Part shown: piece after piece, positions 13,701 to 28,240 of the stretch
How positions within the stretch are numbered: position 1 is the first letter of the stretch
How the letters are laid out: each line of letters begins with the position of its first letter
Source of the DNA: Chionis minor
Taxonomy: Eukaryota > Chordata > Aves > Charadriiformes > Chionididae
Assembly (NCBI GenBank): GCA_013398295.1
Contig: VZSF01006722.1
Span: forward strand, 1,872,198-1,936,197
Direction of reading: 5' to 3'
Length of the DNA stretch: 64,000 nt
The notes under the pieces: generated by a model
Seen by the model: only the letters and a program-made list of their open reading frames with translations
Told to the model about the DNA's origin: nothing
Database searches by the model: none
Translations under genes and position numbers: made by a program

Positions 13701-15503
13701 TCTCAGAGTTATGAATTTAAGTTTATACTGTTGGGATTATTTGTCTGTTGTCCCTTAAATACTATGATTTCAGCCTTAAATATCATAAGCACTTGGGGAC
13801 AAAAAAAAAAAGGCAAATAAACAGGAAATAAGATGTCAAATTAGTTATGGAATATGATTTCATTTATTCTTCAGTCTTTAACTAGAGTCCAGGCCTGCTG
13901 CTAGTGTGAAAGAAAATATGGGAAGTAATTTGGTCCATAAAAGTAAAAAACCTTCATTCATTTCCAAGTGTTCTCCCCGAATTTTAAAATGGGTAGCTCC
14001 AGAGTCCAGCTGAGATTTGTTTGTAATGAAGCAGCAGACATCAACTGCTTTTCCCTGACTTTACACCAAAACTTGGTGGGAGCAGAAAAGCATTCACTAT
14101 CCTGCCATCCCACATCTGGACAGAAGCTGCAGCCACACTGATGCTGAACAGTAGAGGAGTCACTAACAAATCAATGGGGCTCCCAAGCAATGCAGAAGCA
14201 ACCTGAGACAGGGAGGCAAAAAAAACCCCCAGCTCAAAGGAATCCTTAGCAAATGCTCACAAAGCCCCAGGGTTTCTACATGGCTTTTGCAGGACATCAA
14301 ATACCCTAACAAAAATTCATAGCATAGCCATCTTTGCTTTATGCATACCCATGCAATGCCACATATGCATCAACCATGACTGTACTCCTTCATATATGAT
14401 CTTATCCTCATTTACATGTGTGAACAGAGACTAAAAATGACGACCAGTGGAATTCACTTTAGCTAATTTTAGCCACCTACAGTTGACATGTCTCACCTAA
14501 AGCTGATTCTGGAAATGCCTTGCTTGCTTTCTTGTTGCCTTGACACGAAACAGAGAGCGAGTGAGCGCAAGGTATTTCCAGAATGCAGTTAGGTCCCACC
14601 TAACAGATTTAAACAGGATGACTGGTTTAGACTAGACAACTTTCAGATGACTAGAACTGGGATGAAATGTCTCCCATTACGCATGACCCAACAAAAAATC
14701 ATAAAGGAGATCAAGGAGCTGACATAAGTCTCCAAGGCTAATGCTCCACTCAGGAGGGTCTCCTCTCTGAACACTCCAGAAAAGTATGAAGTAACTGCTG
14801 CCCCACTGGAGTTTTGAAAGACTGCGGAAGGGAGAGGAGGAGGGCTAGACTCTGTTTCTTATTCAGATTCATCCCCTCTGATTGCTTGAAATAGAACAAG
14901 CTTGAAGTGATCATCCTGACTTTTTGCCCCAAGTTCAGCCAGAGCTTAGAGACTTGAGCACTGGAGAACTGTTAGTACAAAACTTGCCCAAGTAAAAAGT
15001 TCCTGTGCAATCAGTTAGGGTTTGGACAAACAAAACACTGGTTACTACCGCATCTCTTTATATGGATGCCCACAGCAGATGGTAGAACTTAAACTTTAGT
15101 ATACCAACCTTGTGATCAAACTTAAGACATTCACTATATTGCATTAGAAACTAGGGAATTCCACCTGCTTCGCTTAAAGCAATTATGCTCACCGTTACAA
15201 TTTAATCTGTAGGTGAAATACATCTAGGTGAATGTGAAATATGGCAGTGCAAACACTAAATTACCTTTAAGTACTTTTAACACACTCACAGAGGTGATTT
15301 TTTTATCCTTCTTATTAGAGTGGCTGAATAAGCTTTCAAGCAAGTCAGGTCATTGCAACTCAAAACACTAGGGCGTTGGAGATAAGTAACGTCAGGCCTG
15401 GAACAAACAGCACTGCGCCGAGACCACTGCTTATGCCTCAGAGCAAAAACACTTTTGTAAACTCCTGGGTAAGGCCATGAGATCAGAATTAGGTTGCATT
15501 AAC

Positions 15504-16705
15504 AGAATCACAGAATGATTTAGGTTGGAAGGGACCTTAAAGATCATCTAGTTTCAAACCTCCCTGCTATGGGCAGGGACACCTCCTACTAGACCAGGTT
15601 GCTCAAAGCCCCATCCAACCTGGCCTTGAACACCTCCAAGGATGAGGCCTCCACAACTACCCCGGGCAAACCTAGCAGAATTTCCAGGAAGATCTGCTCC
15701 ATGACCTTGCCGGGCACAGAGGTGAGACTGATCAGCCTGTAGTTCCCCAGGTCTTCATTTTTACCCTTTTTGAAAATGTGGGGTCACATTCCCCCTTTTC
15801 CAGTCAGCAGGAACTTCACCAGACTGCAATGACTTTTCAAATATAATGGACAGTGGCTTAACAACTTCATCCACTGGCTCCCTCAGGACCCACAGATGGA
15901 CCTCATCAGGTTCCATGGACTTGCTTACCTTCAGGTTGCTTAGATTGTCTTGTACTTGATCTTCACCTACAGTGGGTGGTACCTCATTCTCACAGTCCCT
16001 GCCTTTGCCTTCTGAGACTTGGGCGGTGTCGTTAGACCCCCTGCCGGTGAAGACTGAGGCAAAAAGTCATTGAGTGCCTCTGCCTTTTCCATATCCTGGA
16101 TGATTAGGTCTCCTGTCTCCTTCCAGAGAGGGCCCTCCCTAGTCTTCCTTTTCTCACTGACCTACTTAAGAGTTCTTGCCCTTGATGTCCCTGGCCAGAT
16201 GTAATTCCATCTGGGCTTTAGCTTGCCTAACCCAGTCCCTGGCTGCTCAGTTTCTCTGCATTCCACCCAGGCTACCTGTCCTTGCTTCCACCCTCCGTAG
16301 GCCTTCTTTTTGCTTTTGAGTGTGTCCAGGATTTCCTTCTTCATCTATACAGGCCTTCTAGCTTTTTTGCTCAACTTCCTCTTTGCTGGGATGCGTCATT
16401 CCTGAGCTTGAAGGAGGTGATCCTTGAATACCAACAAGCTTACTTGGGCCCCTCTCCCCTCCAGTGCTTTATCCCATGGTACCCTACCAAGCAGATCCCT
16501 CAAGAGGCCAAAGTCTGCTCTCCTGGAGTCCAGAGTAGTGAGCTTGCTGTGCACTCTCCTCACTGCCCTAAAGATCTTGAACTCTACCATTTCATGATCG
16601 CTGCAGCCAAGGCTACCCTTCAACTTGACACTCCCCACTAGCCCCTACTCGTTGGTAAGGACAAGGTCCAGCATAGCTCCTCTCCTCGCTGGCTCCTGTG
16701 AATCG
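15504..16705 (-). mobile_element. CR1 LINE, 5'-truncated and internally deleted
   Basis: The plus strand begins with the antisense avian CR1 3' end (AGAATCACAGAATGATTTAG...), so the element reads on the minus strand. Reading minus-strand from the right, it retains the end of the endonuclease domain with its SDH motif (GSLGCSDHEMVEF, near 16.6 kb). Next comes the endonuclease-RT linker ([32 protein letters not shown]), then the start of the reverse transcriptase ([20 protein letters not shown], about 15.7 kb). It then passes, in frame, straight to the protein C-terminus ([19 protein letters not shown], stop) and the 3' UTR. The catalytic RT core, with its DD motif, is missing. Further frameshifts and stops make the copy inactive. 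It lies in the same orientation as CMC1, within intron 2. Confidence 0.93.
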
Positions 16706-17439
16706 CCAGTGAAATGTTGCATTGGTTTCCTAAAGGAAACTAGTTATCATTTAGAAGAGAACTTCATTTTGTAGTCATGCCAAATTAGCAGTTTTCCACA
16801 GAGACGATAATGTATTTTTGGATTTAAAAATCCAACATGGAATCCTACCTTTCGTTAACAATAGCAGTAGACACTAATTAAATTCAGGTACATAAATGCA
16901 TATTTGAGTTGTAAGTAGTTATCCAGAAGAGAATGGAATATATTTAACTTAGGCCAAAAAAACCCATGCCATGTTTTCCTGAACTGGTCTTTAAACTGCA
17001 AAAGCAGAATAGAAAAAGATGCAACCAGAACTATTTATCTGAATTACTAGTCTGTTGGGAGAATACAGCTAAAGCAAAAGTTGCCAACCCTGTTAAATAC
17101 CTTCCTTTGCAGAATTCCAATAAGTATTTTTTGTGGTTCTAATTAACATAAGTATTCTCTGCCCAACAATGAATGTTCCTCAAAAGTTTATGCACAGTCA
17201 GTAACTAGTATTTACATAAACTTGATGTTACAGCGAAGAGGACAGATTCCCCAAACAATATCCTCTTTTAAAACTGCTGAAGTTTCATAGTTACTCAACA
17301 GATTAAGTATATCAAAATGAACTTACACAATAGCCTTGCTGAAGCAAGAGGATTCTTTTCCACACCATACTCACTCCCCACAAAGGACTTAAAACTTTCT
17401 CAAGCTGTTTTAAATGTATAAAATAAAAAAAATCCATCA

Positions 17440-17466
17440 CGCGCGCATATATATATATATATATGC
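17440..17466. repeat. CGCGCG-(AT)9 alternating tract
   Basis: ACGCGCGC runs directly into (AT)9 (17447-17464). The whole stretch alternates purine and pyrimidine, a composition able to form Z-DNA or a cruciform. Confidence 0.8.
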
Positions 17467-17683
17467 TTTTTATTTTTCAACTAGTTAAATCAGAAATAGT
17501 TTTCAAGAGTACAAGATGAGGACACCTCTATTACAAATGGAAAGCTGAAGAACCATTAGTACTATTACTCAGCAGTAATGAAGCATCATTAGATGTAGAT
17601 AATATAAAATATTTTAAATATAGGACTTGGATAGAAGTCATTGAATACACCACAGAAGCTCTGAGTGCTGTTAGAACCCCGTT

Positions 17684-17732
17684 AAAGATTAATTAGTTAG
17701 CTAATTACTAATTAATTAGCAATTAAATCTTT
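17684..17732. repeat. AT-rich inverted repeat with TAATTA cores
   Basis: Outer arms AAAGATT-AATT and AATT-AAATCTTT enclose several TAATTA/TTAATTAG motifs. The structure could form a hairpin, and the motifs match the homeodomain core site. Whether it is functional is unknown. Confidence 0.55.
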
Positions 17733-18664
17733 GGTTATATAACCCAAACAGTATACATTCTTTTCCATATTCTGTGGAAAGCAATGGTAAGTTTCTGTTC
17801 ATTATCGAGACACACGTGGAAGCCTAGATTAAGATAATAACGCAGAACACTGCCTTAAAGTAATATAAGAATGTAAAGATTATGGCCTGGCAGAATTTTA
17901 CCCTGAACTTCCCAGCAGGGAGAAGGAACATGCCCAGAATCCCTGACAGTCTACGTGCTTGTCCTGCTGTACTGGGTCTCAGTGAGCATGCCGTGTTTCT
18001 ACAACTGCGTTGACTTTTGCTTTCAAGTACCTCTCTCACTGAGGTGCTTTGCAATCTGGCAGGAAATGGGAGGAACGTTTCCTGCACATCCAAACTTTGC
18101 GCAAGCTGCACTGCTGGAATAAGAAATGGAATGGCACACAAGGCAGGCACCATCTTCTCCACATTACTGTTCTACGGGTACCATGGACAAATTTACGTTT
18201 GTGCAAAACCTCTAACACACAGGGTTTCCATATTTAGGAACTCAATTTCTTCAACAATGTTTAGGCTATACTTTTGTTATGCTTCAAACAATGAACAGAA
18301 GGCACACTGTAAGTTGGCCAGTTTATATACATTAACAAAGAGCATGAAAAAACCCACTCAGAGAACCACAGAGTAAAGAAACAAGAGGAGGAAAACAGGA
18401 CAGATGAGGAATGACAAAGATTATTTAGATCAGACAAAATAAAGAGTACTTTTCATCGCTGGCCTTACGAATTATTTTGACTGGGCTATCAGATTCACTG
18501 TAGAAAATTACCACCCCAAAGGTAGAAAGAAAAGTAATGGGCAACAAACTATAATATTTGAAGTTGCAGACTGTGGTCAGTCTTGTTTACTAGATATCAT
18601 TTTCTTCAACCTGAAAGCACTAGTTCTCTCTGTGAATTTAAACGTTGTTTTTTACATTGTGGTT

Positions 18665-18690
18665 GTTTGCGGTTTTTGTTTGCGGTTTTT
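18665..18690. repeat. 13-bp tandem pair (GTTTGCGGTTTTT x2)
   Basis: Two perfect adjacent copies of the 13-bp unit, followed by a degenerate partial third. Confidence 0.8.
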
Positions 18691-21600
18691 GTTTTCAATT
18701 CACCATGCTCCTGAAAACAACTCTGGAATCTCAGGGTCCAACACCTTCCCTAGGCCACCTCAGTGACTCAGCAGTAGAAACAGTTTTCCAGGATGGTTAC
18801 TGAACAAGCCTTTATTTTCCCTTTTCTTTTTTCCCTTTTTGCCTTTTTTGGGATAAATAGATTGTCCTATTTCTTCCCTTCAAAGTGCTGCTTTTATTCA
18901 GACCACTACCAGGAATCTGCCCAATGTCGGAGAACGTAACTGGCTTGATATACAAAGAAAAGTTAGTTCAGACATTAAAAAAGAGCCCCGAAACTTAGAA
19001 AACCAAAACCCATTCTTTGAACAGTAATAAATGATTAAGCCTGTCTATAGAAGCTGCAACATTAGAGGACAAGCACAGGTATAGTAATAAGGCTACAAGA
19101 GAAAATGATGGCTCAAAGTGTCTTCTAAAATTCCTTACCAGCCCTGCATTCCTCTTAGGCATGATAAAAGTGCGCTTCGATGTGGAGGTAATTTTCTAGA
19201 GCACTCAGGTTTGACAATTTCTTTATAGAAAGCTATGTCCCCATAAAATGACTTTTAAAAGGTTAGATTGACTGTCTACAGCCACAGGTAAGATCACATC
19301 TCAAGCCACACCTTTGCAGTGCTTCTTCACCAACTTCATGAACATCCCATTACAGCAAAGCGTAGAGGATATTTCTGTTACCAAGAAACAAAGCAAGACC
19401 TGTATCAAGCCTGGAATGCAAGTGTAATGATGAATTTATACACATAAGCAGACTGTATGATTTAGAGTTTCAAAAAAGCCTATTTAAGTATCTTTAAAAT
19501 ATGTTGTTGATTTGGAGGCTTGGAGGACATATTTAGTTTATACTGAAGAGGAGGAAAAAGAAGAATGACTAGATACTTCCTTGAGAGATTCTGGATCCCG
19601 GGCAGGAGGATGGAAGGCCATAAAGTGGAAGACATTGTATCTGATAAAAGACATACAAGGAAATCCTGAACTTGATTATTAGAAGTAAAAAAGGCATGTC
19701 AGACTTAAAGAAACCCTTCTTTAAACTCATTTTAGGAAAAAGGTAAGAAGGCAGATCCCTTAACACCAAAATTCCCTACAACTATTTCAACTCCTTCCCC
19801 ATACAGTGGGTATCAAGAGAATAATCTGTTCAATCCATTCCCGGGAAATTTTCATGAACTGCTCTTCTACACTATCTTCTTCAAAATGTGTAACAAAGTT
19901 CTTTTCCTACTCATTACCCCATCAGAATGATTACTTTCCATCCCATACATGATTCCTTTCAAATCCTTTACTAGTATCCTTCTCAAATCTAGAATACAGC
20001 AGCTAAATTGTTTTTCTTGCTCTCTGATCATAAATTTAAAGCCTCCTCCATACCTTCAATGCTCTGTACAGCTCTAGTATTCCTTGTCCATCCCCTTTCA
20101 CATCCTCTGACCAGCTCTGCAGCTTGATTCCTCCTGCAAAACACTTCTCTCATACGCTTACACTTCATGTAAAGGTATCTAGCCTGATCTTAGGCAGTAC
20201 ACGTTCCAGACGCTCTTTTCTGCAAGGTTCCTTTCTTCCTATTTTTGAAGGTGATAAACTGTTAAAAATAAAATTCACATGGATGACAACAGAGCATAAG
20301 TGTTTTATGACCTTTTATTACTGCGGCCTTTACTCCCTTCTCAAGCATCAGACCGGCAAGTGGAACACTCTTCAGAGCGCAGATCTCTCTACTCTTTGCA
20401 CCACTGAGGCAACTATTGGACAACAATTGTGGTAGCAAAGGAACGAAATTTGGGGGTGGGAAAGAGGGGGATTTTGCCATTATTAAAACAATAATGTACA
20501 AGAATGTGGTTTTACCCAGCAACAGACAACGTCGTTTCAACTTTAAAAAAAAAATGCGCATTGTCAGTGTTGTCATCACAGGATTCATGAACTTTTATAT
20601 CAAAGACTAAGTGCTGGATGGACAACTCACTCAATTTAAGCTAAGCAACCTTTAGAACTACTGTCCGACATGGAAAAAGAAGTTTAAAACGTTTTCACCC
20701 CAAAACAGGATGAAAGTTTGAGATTTCATTAAACACACTCTAATATTTCCAGAACATCAAAAAGCATAAAGAACACTTAGGCCACCACATCTTGTTGAAA
20801 GCGTGTTTGTTTGCCAAACTGTATTTCAACTTTAACCTGTATTCCCCTATTGCCTGATAAGGCCCATCATTCCTGCCCTTTTTTTTGACTGGCTCTGCTG
20901 ACTCATAATATGCCACACAAAGATACATACAACAGGTATTGCTCTCCAGTCTACAGGAAATAATGGCAATCATAACTACAACTCTCATGATGCACTGCCT
21001 CATAAAATCAAAGCATATTAGATGAACCTGCAACTACTCTTCTAATTACCGTTTACCTCAACTGGAATTAATACTTAATTTCCACTTTTGTGATTTGGAT
21101 GACCAATTTTCCTTGGCAAACACACTTCCCAACTTCATGCATTTTCTAAAGAATGGTGGTCAGAAGTTTTCCCCTATTACCTTACCCTGAATATCATACA
21201 TTCTTTACAAGGTCAATACACTGCTTGTAGGCTACCTGAAAGCTTACTATTTATTTATTTCTGAATACACAGTAGCCAGCTTTTGACCAAACCAAGTTCT
21301 GTTTTCCACTGCTGAACCTAATGGCATCTACACAACACATTCTGACTTCAACAGTTGAAAAATAACCTATTTTCTGTGTGAAAGTAACCCCAGGGTAATA
21401 TTCATAATTCATATACAACATAAATATTTATATGCATGCAAAGGGAATATAGCATGACCTCTTAGAAGTATTAGATTTATTTACACAGTGCTAACTGTGT
21501 TACTGTTGAATGTAGTATCTAAAAAGGGTTTATAATCCAAAACTGCAAAGCAACTACTTAAGACATCATTAAGTACGTGCAGTTAAAATAAGTTACCAGA

Positions 21601-24600
21601 AGTCACATGTACCGCCATTAACAACGCGTTGCTATGTGCAGCTGTGCCACATTAATACAATACTGTAATACTCTAATACACAGGCCACGCTATCTGTAGG
21701 TTATCACCACCATCAATGAATGGATAGAAAAAACCCAAGCACGCCCTCACTCGCTGGCAGTAAGAATGACTGACACAGAAGAATCAATACGTGTCAACTG
21801 GGAAAGAAAACTATGAGAATCAGCAAATATCATATATAACTTCTAGGAAATGGTACAAACCTGGTATTATGAAGAGGCTGCAACACTAACCACCCTACCC
21901 TCCCTCTTTTGCTGGCAGCAGAATTTGACCACGTCTCCGCTGTCCACTGGCTGTTGTCTTATGGACACTCACCTCACAGACAATCAGCAAAAGGGGTTCT
22001 CTAAAGACTGATCAAAATACCACAAAAGACCCCAAGATCAGTAGCTACAGGCAAATTTGTATGTTTCGATTTTCACAGCTTGCACCCAAACAACGTCACC
22101 AGGACCCTAAAACATGGCACCAGCTATTCAACCTAACAGTACAGAGTTTACCAGCAGAGACCTGGAAATAACTAGAGCACATAAAAGGTAATCTCAGCCT
22201 CAAAGAGCTAGACACCAGACATAACCCAAACAGATTCAATTCTTCGAAAGTCACAAGACATACATTGATGCTAGTGCCCCTCGTTAAAGAAACAAGTTTG
22301 AAGAAAGGATGTCAGAGACTTTTATGCTTGCTCATCACTAGACAAGGAATTTCCAGAAGTCACATGAAGAGAGAAGCAATAGTCCAGATTTCATGGGGAG
22401 TTTGTCAGAGAGCAGTGATATGACTTAACGGATAGAAACAACTGATGATCTTGAATCTTAATTTCGATTCCAACACTTGCAATAATCCAAGACGTGGTAC
22501 AAAAAGGCAACAGCAATTGTTTTCCTCCTTTCTTTCTATAAAGTACCTCCATTCTGCAGATTTTAAAACATCATCAATCCACAGTTACGAGAGAACAGTT
22601 TTCCTCCTAAAACTGGATCACCGACTCAACACCACAATATAACAATTGTATCTCATCATAAAAGCTGCAAAATAAGCAATTCTGTTGTTCAACCTTAAGT
22701 AGTGAGCTTCATCAGTGCTCTTGTCATGGATATTACTACTGTGCACTACAATAATCCAAAAACATGCGAGCATCCTCTATTTAAACCAGCACTTGTTAAC
22801 ATCATGTAGTTAATCTATGTTATGTTAATATATTTATGCTGGACAGGGAAAACAATTTAAAATTCAGGATCTTAATCAGAAAGCAGTAAAATATCTAACT
22901 TGAGAAAACCAAATTGAAAGAATGGACAAAACATAGGTAACTTATCGAGGTTGTTATCTATGAGCTCTGAACTACCAATCTCACTTTAATATCTGTACAT
23001 AAAAATCTCTACCAGGTAAGAGAATCAAAACGAAGATGGTGTTTGTAGGATACGGCAACCTGGCTGAAATTGATATTCATTAGAGTACTCTTTGCATGAA
23101 TAGGAGCATTTGGACTCTGTGGTCTTTATCAGAGCCCCAGCTGGTAATGGTTGAAGGTTAATGCCTTACCCCATTCTGTTCAATTTTCTGTCCTAATTAG
23201 TCCTCCAAATCTATAGCTGTGAGCACCAAGTGTCTGTGCTCAAAAGAAACTAATTAATGCTAGCAAATTAGATCAAGTCCAAAGATCCAACAGCCAAACT
23301 CTTAAATGCTCCTTGTTAATAGGAAGTGTAGCTGTCAATAACTGCTGTTGGTGGCTATAATGAGGCCTCTTTCTTTCATTGAAAGTGATTTCATTTCTCT
23401 TTGTCCCTGTAAAAGCTGTTCCATTCCCTAATAAAAAAAATAAAAAACCCCACACAACTAAGTTGCAGTGGTAAAGCTAGCAGTCTGACCCATTTCTTGT
23501 CATCAGCTGGGTTGAAATGACATGGAGGGCAGAAGAAAAAAAATAATCAAATAGGGTAAGTTCCCTCCCCAAACATTTTCTTCGAAGTCCTAACACTAGT
23601 TAGAATAGTTAAATCTCTATCACCAAGCAACACAGTATGTTCTCATATTTCTTTTCTATAAAATCCCCTAAATTAGCTTAGGGTAAGTTAATGCTGTAAG
23701 TATCATAAAAAAAAAAAAAAAAAGAGACCATGAGATCTAGGATCTCATTTCTTCAAATTGTAATTTACATATAGCTGTTCTCTCTGCCCAGTTTGTCGGA
23801 GGAAAGCTCAATATACCATAATCCCTCTAGAGATTGTATTAATTCACATAGTTAAATGTGATGAGAGTAAGTGTTCACTGGAAATATATAGAGCTAAATC
23901 ATTTTTTCAAAGTAAAAGCTATTGTGCACAAACAAGAACATCATATAAAAATTCAGCATCTTACTCTTGAGAAACGCTAGCCAGGGAGAAACATGTAGTA
24001 ATTTATTACCAGCACTAAACATAGCTGAACACTATCAAAACACCTAAAATAATTTAAATAACTGAAAAGTGCACAGCATGACAACAGTAAACTCAATACC
24101 TTCATACAGAGTCATGGGGTCACACTCTATATGACTATAATGTACTTGAATATTCAGATAAAAAATACAGCAACAGAGGATATTTTTTTCCCTTTCTCCA
24201 CCTACAATTCAATCCAGTGCTGGACTGAACCAATGTTCTCAAACTATATTAACCTTCCTTTCAGAAAAATGAAGTTGCAGGTAATTCTTTTTCATCCTCA
24301 TAAGAGAAAGCTATTCCAATCATAAAATCTACAATTCCTCCCATGTAACCTCTCAGGCTTTCCATCAAAATCTGAACAATATGTACATAAGCATGTGTAA
24401 GCAATTTCTGATCAGAGCAGCTCAATTAAAAAAAAAGTCACCAGGAGCTGTCATGTTAACTCATTGATTTTTATCAGTTACTTTTTTTTTTTTTTTTTGC
24501 GCGCTTTGGTCAATTAGAAGATCACTGTATATCCAGATATGTCCTAAAATATGTGAATTTAAAAAAAGAATTCTAAGGATTATATTTTCACAATGAGGCA

Positions 24601-25485
24601 AAGCAGATGAGCAAAGGTCAGTTGTAAATGGTGATTTTACTTTTAATTTTCTTCAAGAAAGTAAGAGTCATCAACATTTTAAAATATGAGCTGCTTTGTC
24701 ATTTCCCACTACTATCGGTCTTAACATCTTCCAGTGCCAACCTCAGAACCATGACTGCAGGTACCAACAGGTTAATCTTCCCCCAGCATTCAGCATGGCT
24801 TTGCAGCAATTAACAGAACTTGGCCTGCAACACAAAGGGAAGTGAGCAATACCACAGAGTAACATCGAGCTGAAAATTGCTAAGTATTTCACACATTTCA
24901 TTAGCTGCATTTCTGTTAAGAAAGTATATATAATAACTTACTTTTTTTTTTTTTTAAAGGGGTATCTAAAGGTGTGCTTGGGAATTTAAATGTGCAGCAT
25001 CACATGTAGTTCAATCAGAAATTTCTTTGGTTTTATGGGCCTTGATGTGTCAGGTGTAAGGGTCACGGTCTAGAGCAGGTGGCCCCTATGGGGACAGAGA
25101 TAATGTCGGTGACAGGACTGTTGAGGAACTGCGTATTATCAAAACTCTGGTTGACACTGGTCATGCGCTGCTGTAGAGCAGCCTGCAGTAGTGTTGCATC
25201 CCATCATTTTCACTAAGTATCAACATGAGCCCTGAGGAGGAGAGGGCTAATGGGGAAACTGGAGAATGGGAGGAGGGTGGCTGCTTGGAAATGTCCTTTT
25301 CCAGCCACACTTTCCAAACCATTTTTTAAAGCCATGCCAAGTACCAAGAGTTTTTTAGCAATGTGAATCCAGTTGCCTTAATTACATAGTTCCTATGGAC
25401 AAGTGAACCAACATAACAGTTTTTTCTAGGGAAGGTCCTCAACCCAGCACAGGTGGAAATATCCCCTTTTTGTCTCCCCCTCATT

Positions 25486-25543
25486 AAAAAAAAGGGAAAA
25501 AAAGGGAGGAAAAAAAAGAAAAAAGGAAAAAAAAAAAAGAAGG
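25486..25543. repeat. 58-nt homopurine tract
   Basis: Only A and G for 58 bases (A-runs separated by GGG, GGAGG and GG). Low-complexity, perhaps triplex-prone. Confidence 0.8.
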
Positions 25544-28224
25544 CCTGAACAACTTGTCATCTTGTCCAAATTATTATCTCCCACAACAAGCTTGAAATAG
25601 GAAATGGCCATATTGCTGTGCAGAATGACGGGCAGGATCAGGTCTTCAATCATCCAAATCGTCTTCCTTACTTCACTGCCTTCCTAATGGCAGACCCAGG
25701 CTGATCTGAACTATTATCCCCGTACTCACCCTGAAAAGTGTGTAGCTCAGTTTCCTACATAACCTGGGAGCTTTACAAATGAGCCACAATTACAGAAGAC
25801 ACTTGCAAGTCACTCTTAATGAACTTGAAAGGCCCAAACCCAGACCATGTATCACTAGCAGACAACAAAATTTAGAGTAAAAAAGTTCAGAACTAAATCC
25901 CCTTGTCTCTGGAGCAAGATTGTTTTTTCTCCCAGCAGAAAAGGACTGCGAGGTTTTAGAAGGTGGGCAGAATTGCTTTACATTACAACTAATACAGAAA
26001 ACATTTACAACAAGTATAATACAAAATTATGATCTCATGATTGACTCAGTGATCCAATAATTTATTTTTGGGATCTCAACTTAAGACAACTTCTTCAGGG
26101 TCCAAACCCACAACCTGTCAGTCAGCTGTTTCTGGTTTTATTTTCCAAGTCGAGAAACCCCAAATCAAACTGAACCGAGTGTATAATCCTTAAAGTTTGT
26201 ACATTTCCGTCAAGAGTTCTTCTCTACCTAAACCCATCAAGTTAAGTTTCAGAATCGGTAACTCCAAACAGCAGAGTAAGTGCTCCTAAGAAATGGAACA
26301 AACATGTCTGTAGATATGATCAAGATCAAACAAAGCTCTTGCAGCTTTTTTTTTAGTGAGTGTCCCTAGTTTCAGAGCAGAAAGGAGTCATGGAACGCAC
26401 AGCCCAGCTAGATGAAACTACAGAAGTTTTCATAAACTAAACTTTCTGATGAAAAATGCTAACTTCAGATTCCTGAAATCTGCCATGACTTTGCTTTAAA
26501 GAAGTTTACTTAAATTAAAATTTTATAAGTGGAAATTAAAGCAAAAAATTTGATAATTTTAAAGGAAAAGCACTTAAGAAATTATTTCATAAAAGGAATG
26601 GATGAGGCAATGGCAAATAAATGTTCTTGTAGCTACTTCAGTTTGAAAGCATGTATTTTTATATGCCAAGGACACACTGATACAGAAATACATGGATTTA
26701 ATATTACTTCAGACAAACTCATACTACAGTTTGTACAAACACAGCGAAAAATTCCTGTATGACAATGTTGTTGGGGGTTGTTGTTTGCTTGTTTTTTTAT
26801 GACACTTTTGATACTCCTCAATGCCACAATTTCACATAAATACAGTGCAGGGATATTAAAACAATAAAGGATACTTACATAATGGTCATAGAAAACTGAC
26901 TAGTGTTTTGCAGAAAGCATGTTTACCCTTACACAAATTACTAATATATCTATTTTCACAGAAAAAGTGCTTGAAAATCTTAAACATACAGAAATTATCC
27001 TGCAACTGAGATGTACTAAATTCTTGAGAAACATGCAACACACACAAGAACTATACTGGAACAATCGAAAAAAGTTCAAAGTAAATTTAAATAATCTAAG
27101 TAAAATGAATTATGACCAGAGACAATACTTAATTGTTCTTTAAAATTATCAGATGGACACATTTTCATGGTTATTTCACCTCTAAGCCGCTCTGGTACAC
27201 TAACAACCAAGCACAGCAATGGGTCACCCGTTTAACCGCGCTGGGGTAGCAGGATCACCTCTTGAGTTAACAAAACCCGTATTTGTTATTTATTTTTTAA
27301 CCCTTGGGGTTTCTTTTCCCTGGATGGCTTCTGAATACGTGCTGGACAGGCTGTCATTACTTGCATTATTAGCTCTGATAAGCACACAGCTCTAGGTGGT
27401 ATAGCTGCAGGCTAAGGTAACGGACTGTATACAGATGGACCCCCACGCTCACGCAGAGCACTATTGAATGTATAGGGGCTCCCCATAGGGACACATATGA
27501 ACCTGGCATGGTCAAGTAAATTGAAAAGGGCCATACTTGCAGTATAGCTTTATCTCCTGCATTACCCATGCATTTACCACGATTTCCTAATGACAAAATG
27601 AAACAAAGGTGTATTAATAGGAGTTGTTCAAACAATTATTAACATGAAGCAGAAAAATCCTACACGGAGAGCAAGTTAAATGAGTAGCTATGCCACGTAG
27701 TGTAAACAGCACGATTTCGTGCATATGTGTGCACTTTGTAGCACACACACCTGATTGCAGGAGTTTTGATTACTTAATTACACAGCTTATGTTCATGGCT
27801 TACAATTGGTTACAGCATAAAAACCATAGCCTACCTACTCTGATTAACACCTACCCCTGTGTACTAATGACAAATTTTTCCAGGAACCCATTTCACAATG
27901 GATTTAAGAGATAATAAATTCTCTTGTTCACAGAACTACTTAAGCTTCATTTCCCATAGTTTGGTCTCTCTCCTGCCTCTGCCCAGATTAAAAAGTGTAT
28001 CACAAAATATCAATGTGGGTTTTGCTTGTCTATTTCATCATAAAAAATCGCATCACAAATGTTCAGTTTCCACCTCTAACTTCCACACAATTTGATCAAC
28101 GCTGCCTGACAGGTGACAGAGAAATGAGGGGGAGACAGATGTATCCACAAACCTCATTTTCCTAAAGATACACAACTGAAGTCTATTCAGGAGAAAGAAC
28201 AAAAAACTATCCTTTGCATAACGC

Positions 28225-28240
28225 CACACACACACACACA
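28225..28240. repeat. (CA)8 microsatellite followed by an A run
   Basis: Pure CA dinucleotides, then A7. Short simple repeat. Confidence 0.85.

Larger units (their letters stand above)
8921..15503 (-). other. CMC1 intron 2 (partial), second part: simple repeats and one TATA/E-box patch
   Basis: Non-coding sequence with an alternating TG/CA tract (9481-9527), a poly-A run (10387-10404) and an ATC/ATT-rich simple repeat (10664-10705). A promoter-like patch lies at 10198-10298 (listed separately). No exon with family resemblance was seen on either strand. Confidence 0.5.

Noticed and set aside
21185..21240. Minus-strand CKECM reading as a possible CMC1 exon 3
   Set aside because: A stop lies immediately upstream in that frame and the flanking residues do not match CMC1.
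22500..22560. Minus-strand YFIERKEEN reading resembling the CMC1 YLKEREEF segment
   Set aside because: The residues before and after do not match CMC1, and no splice sites frame it. Chance similarity.
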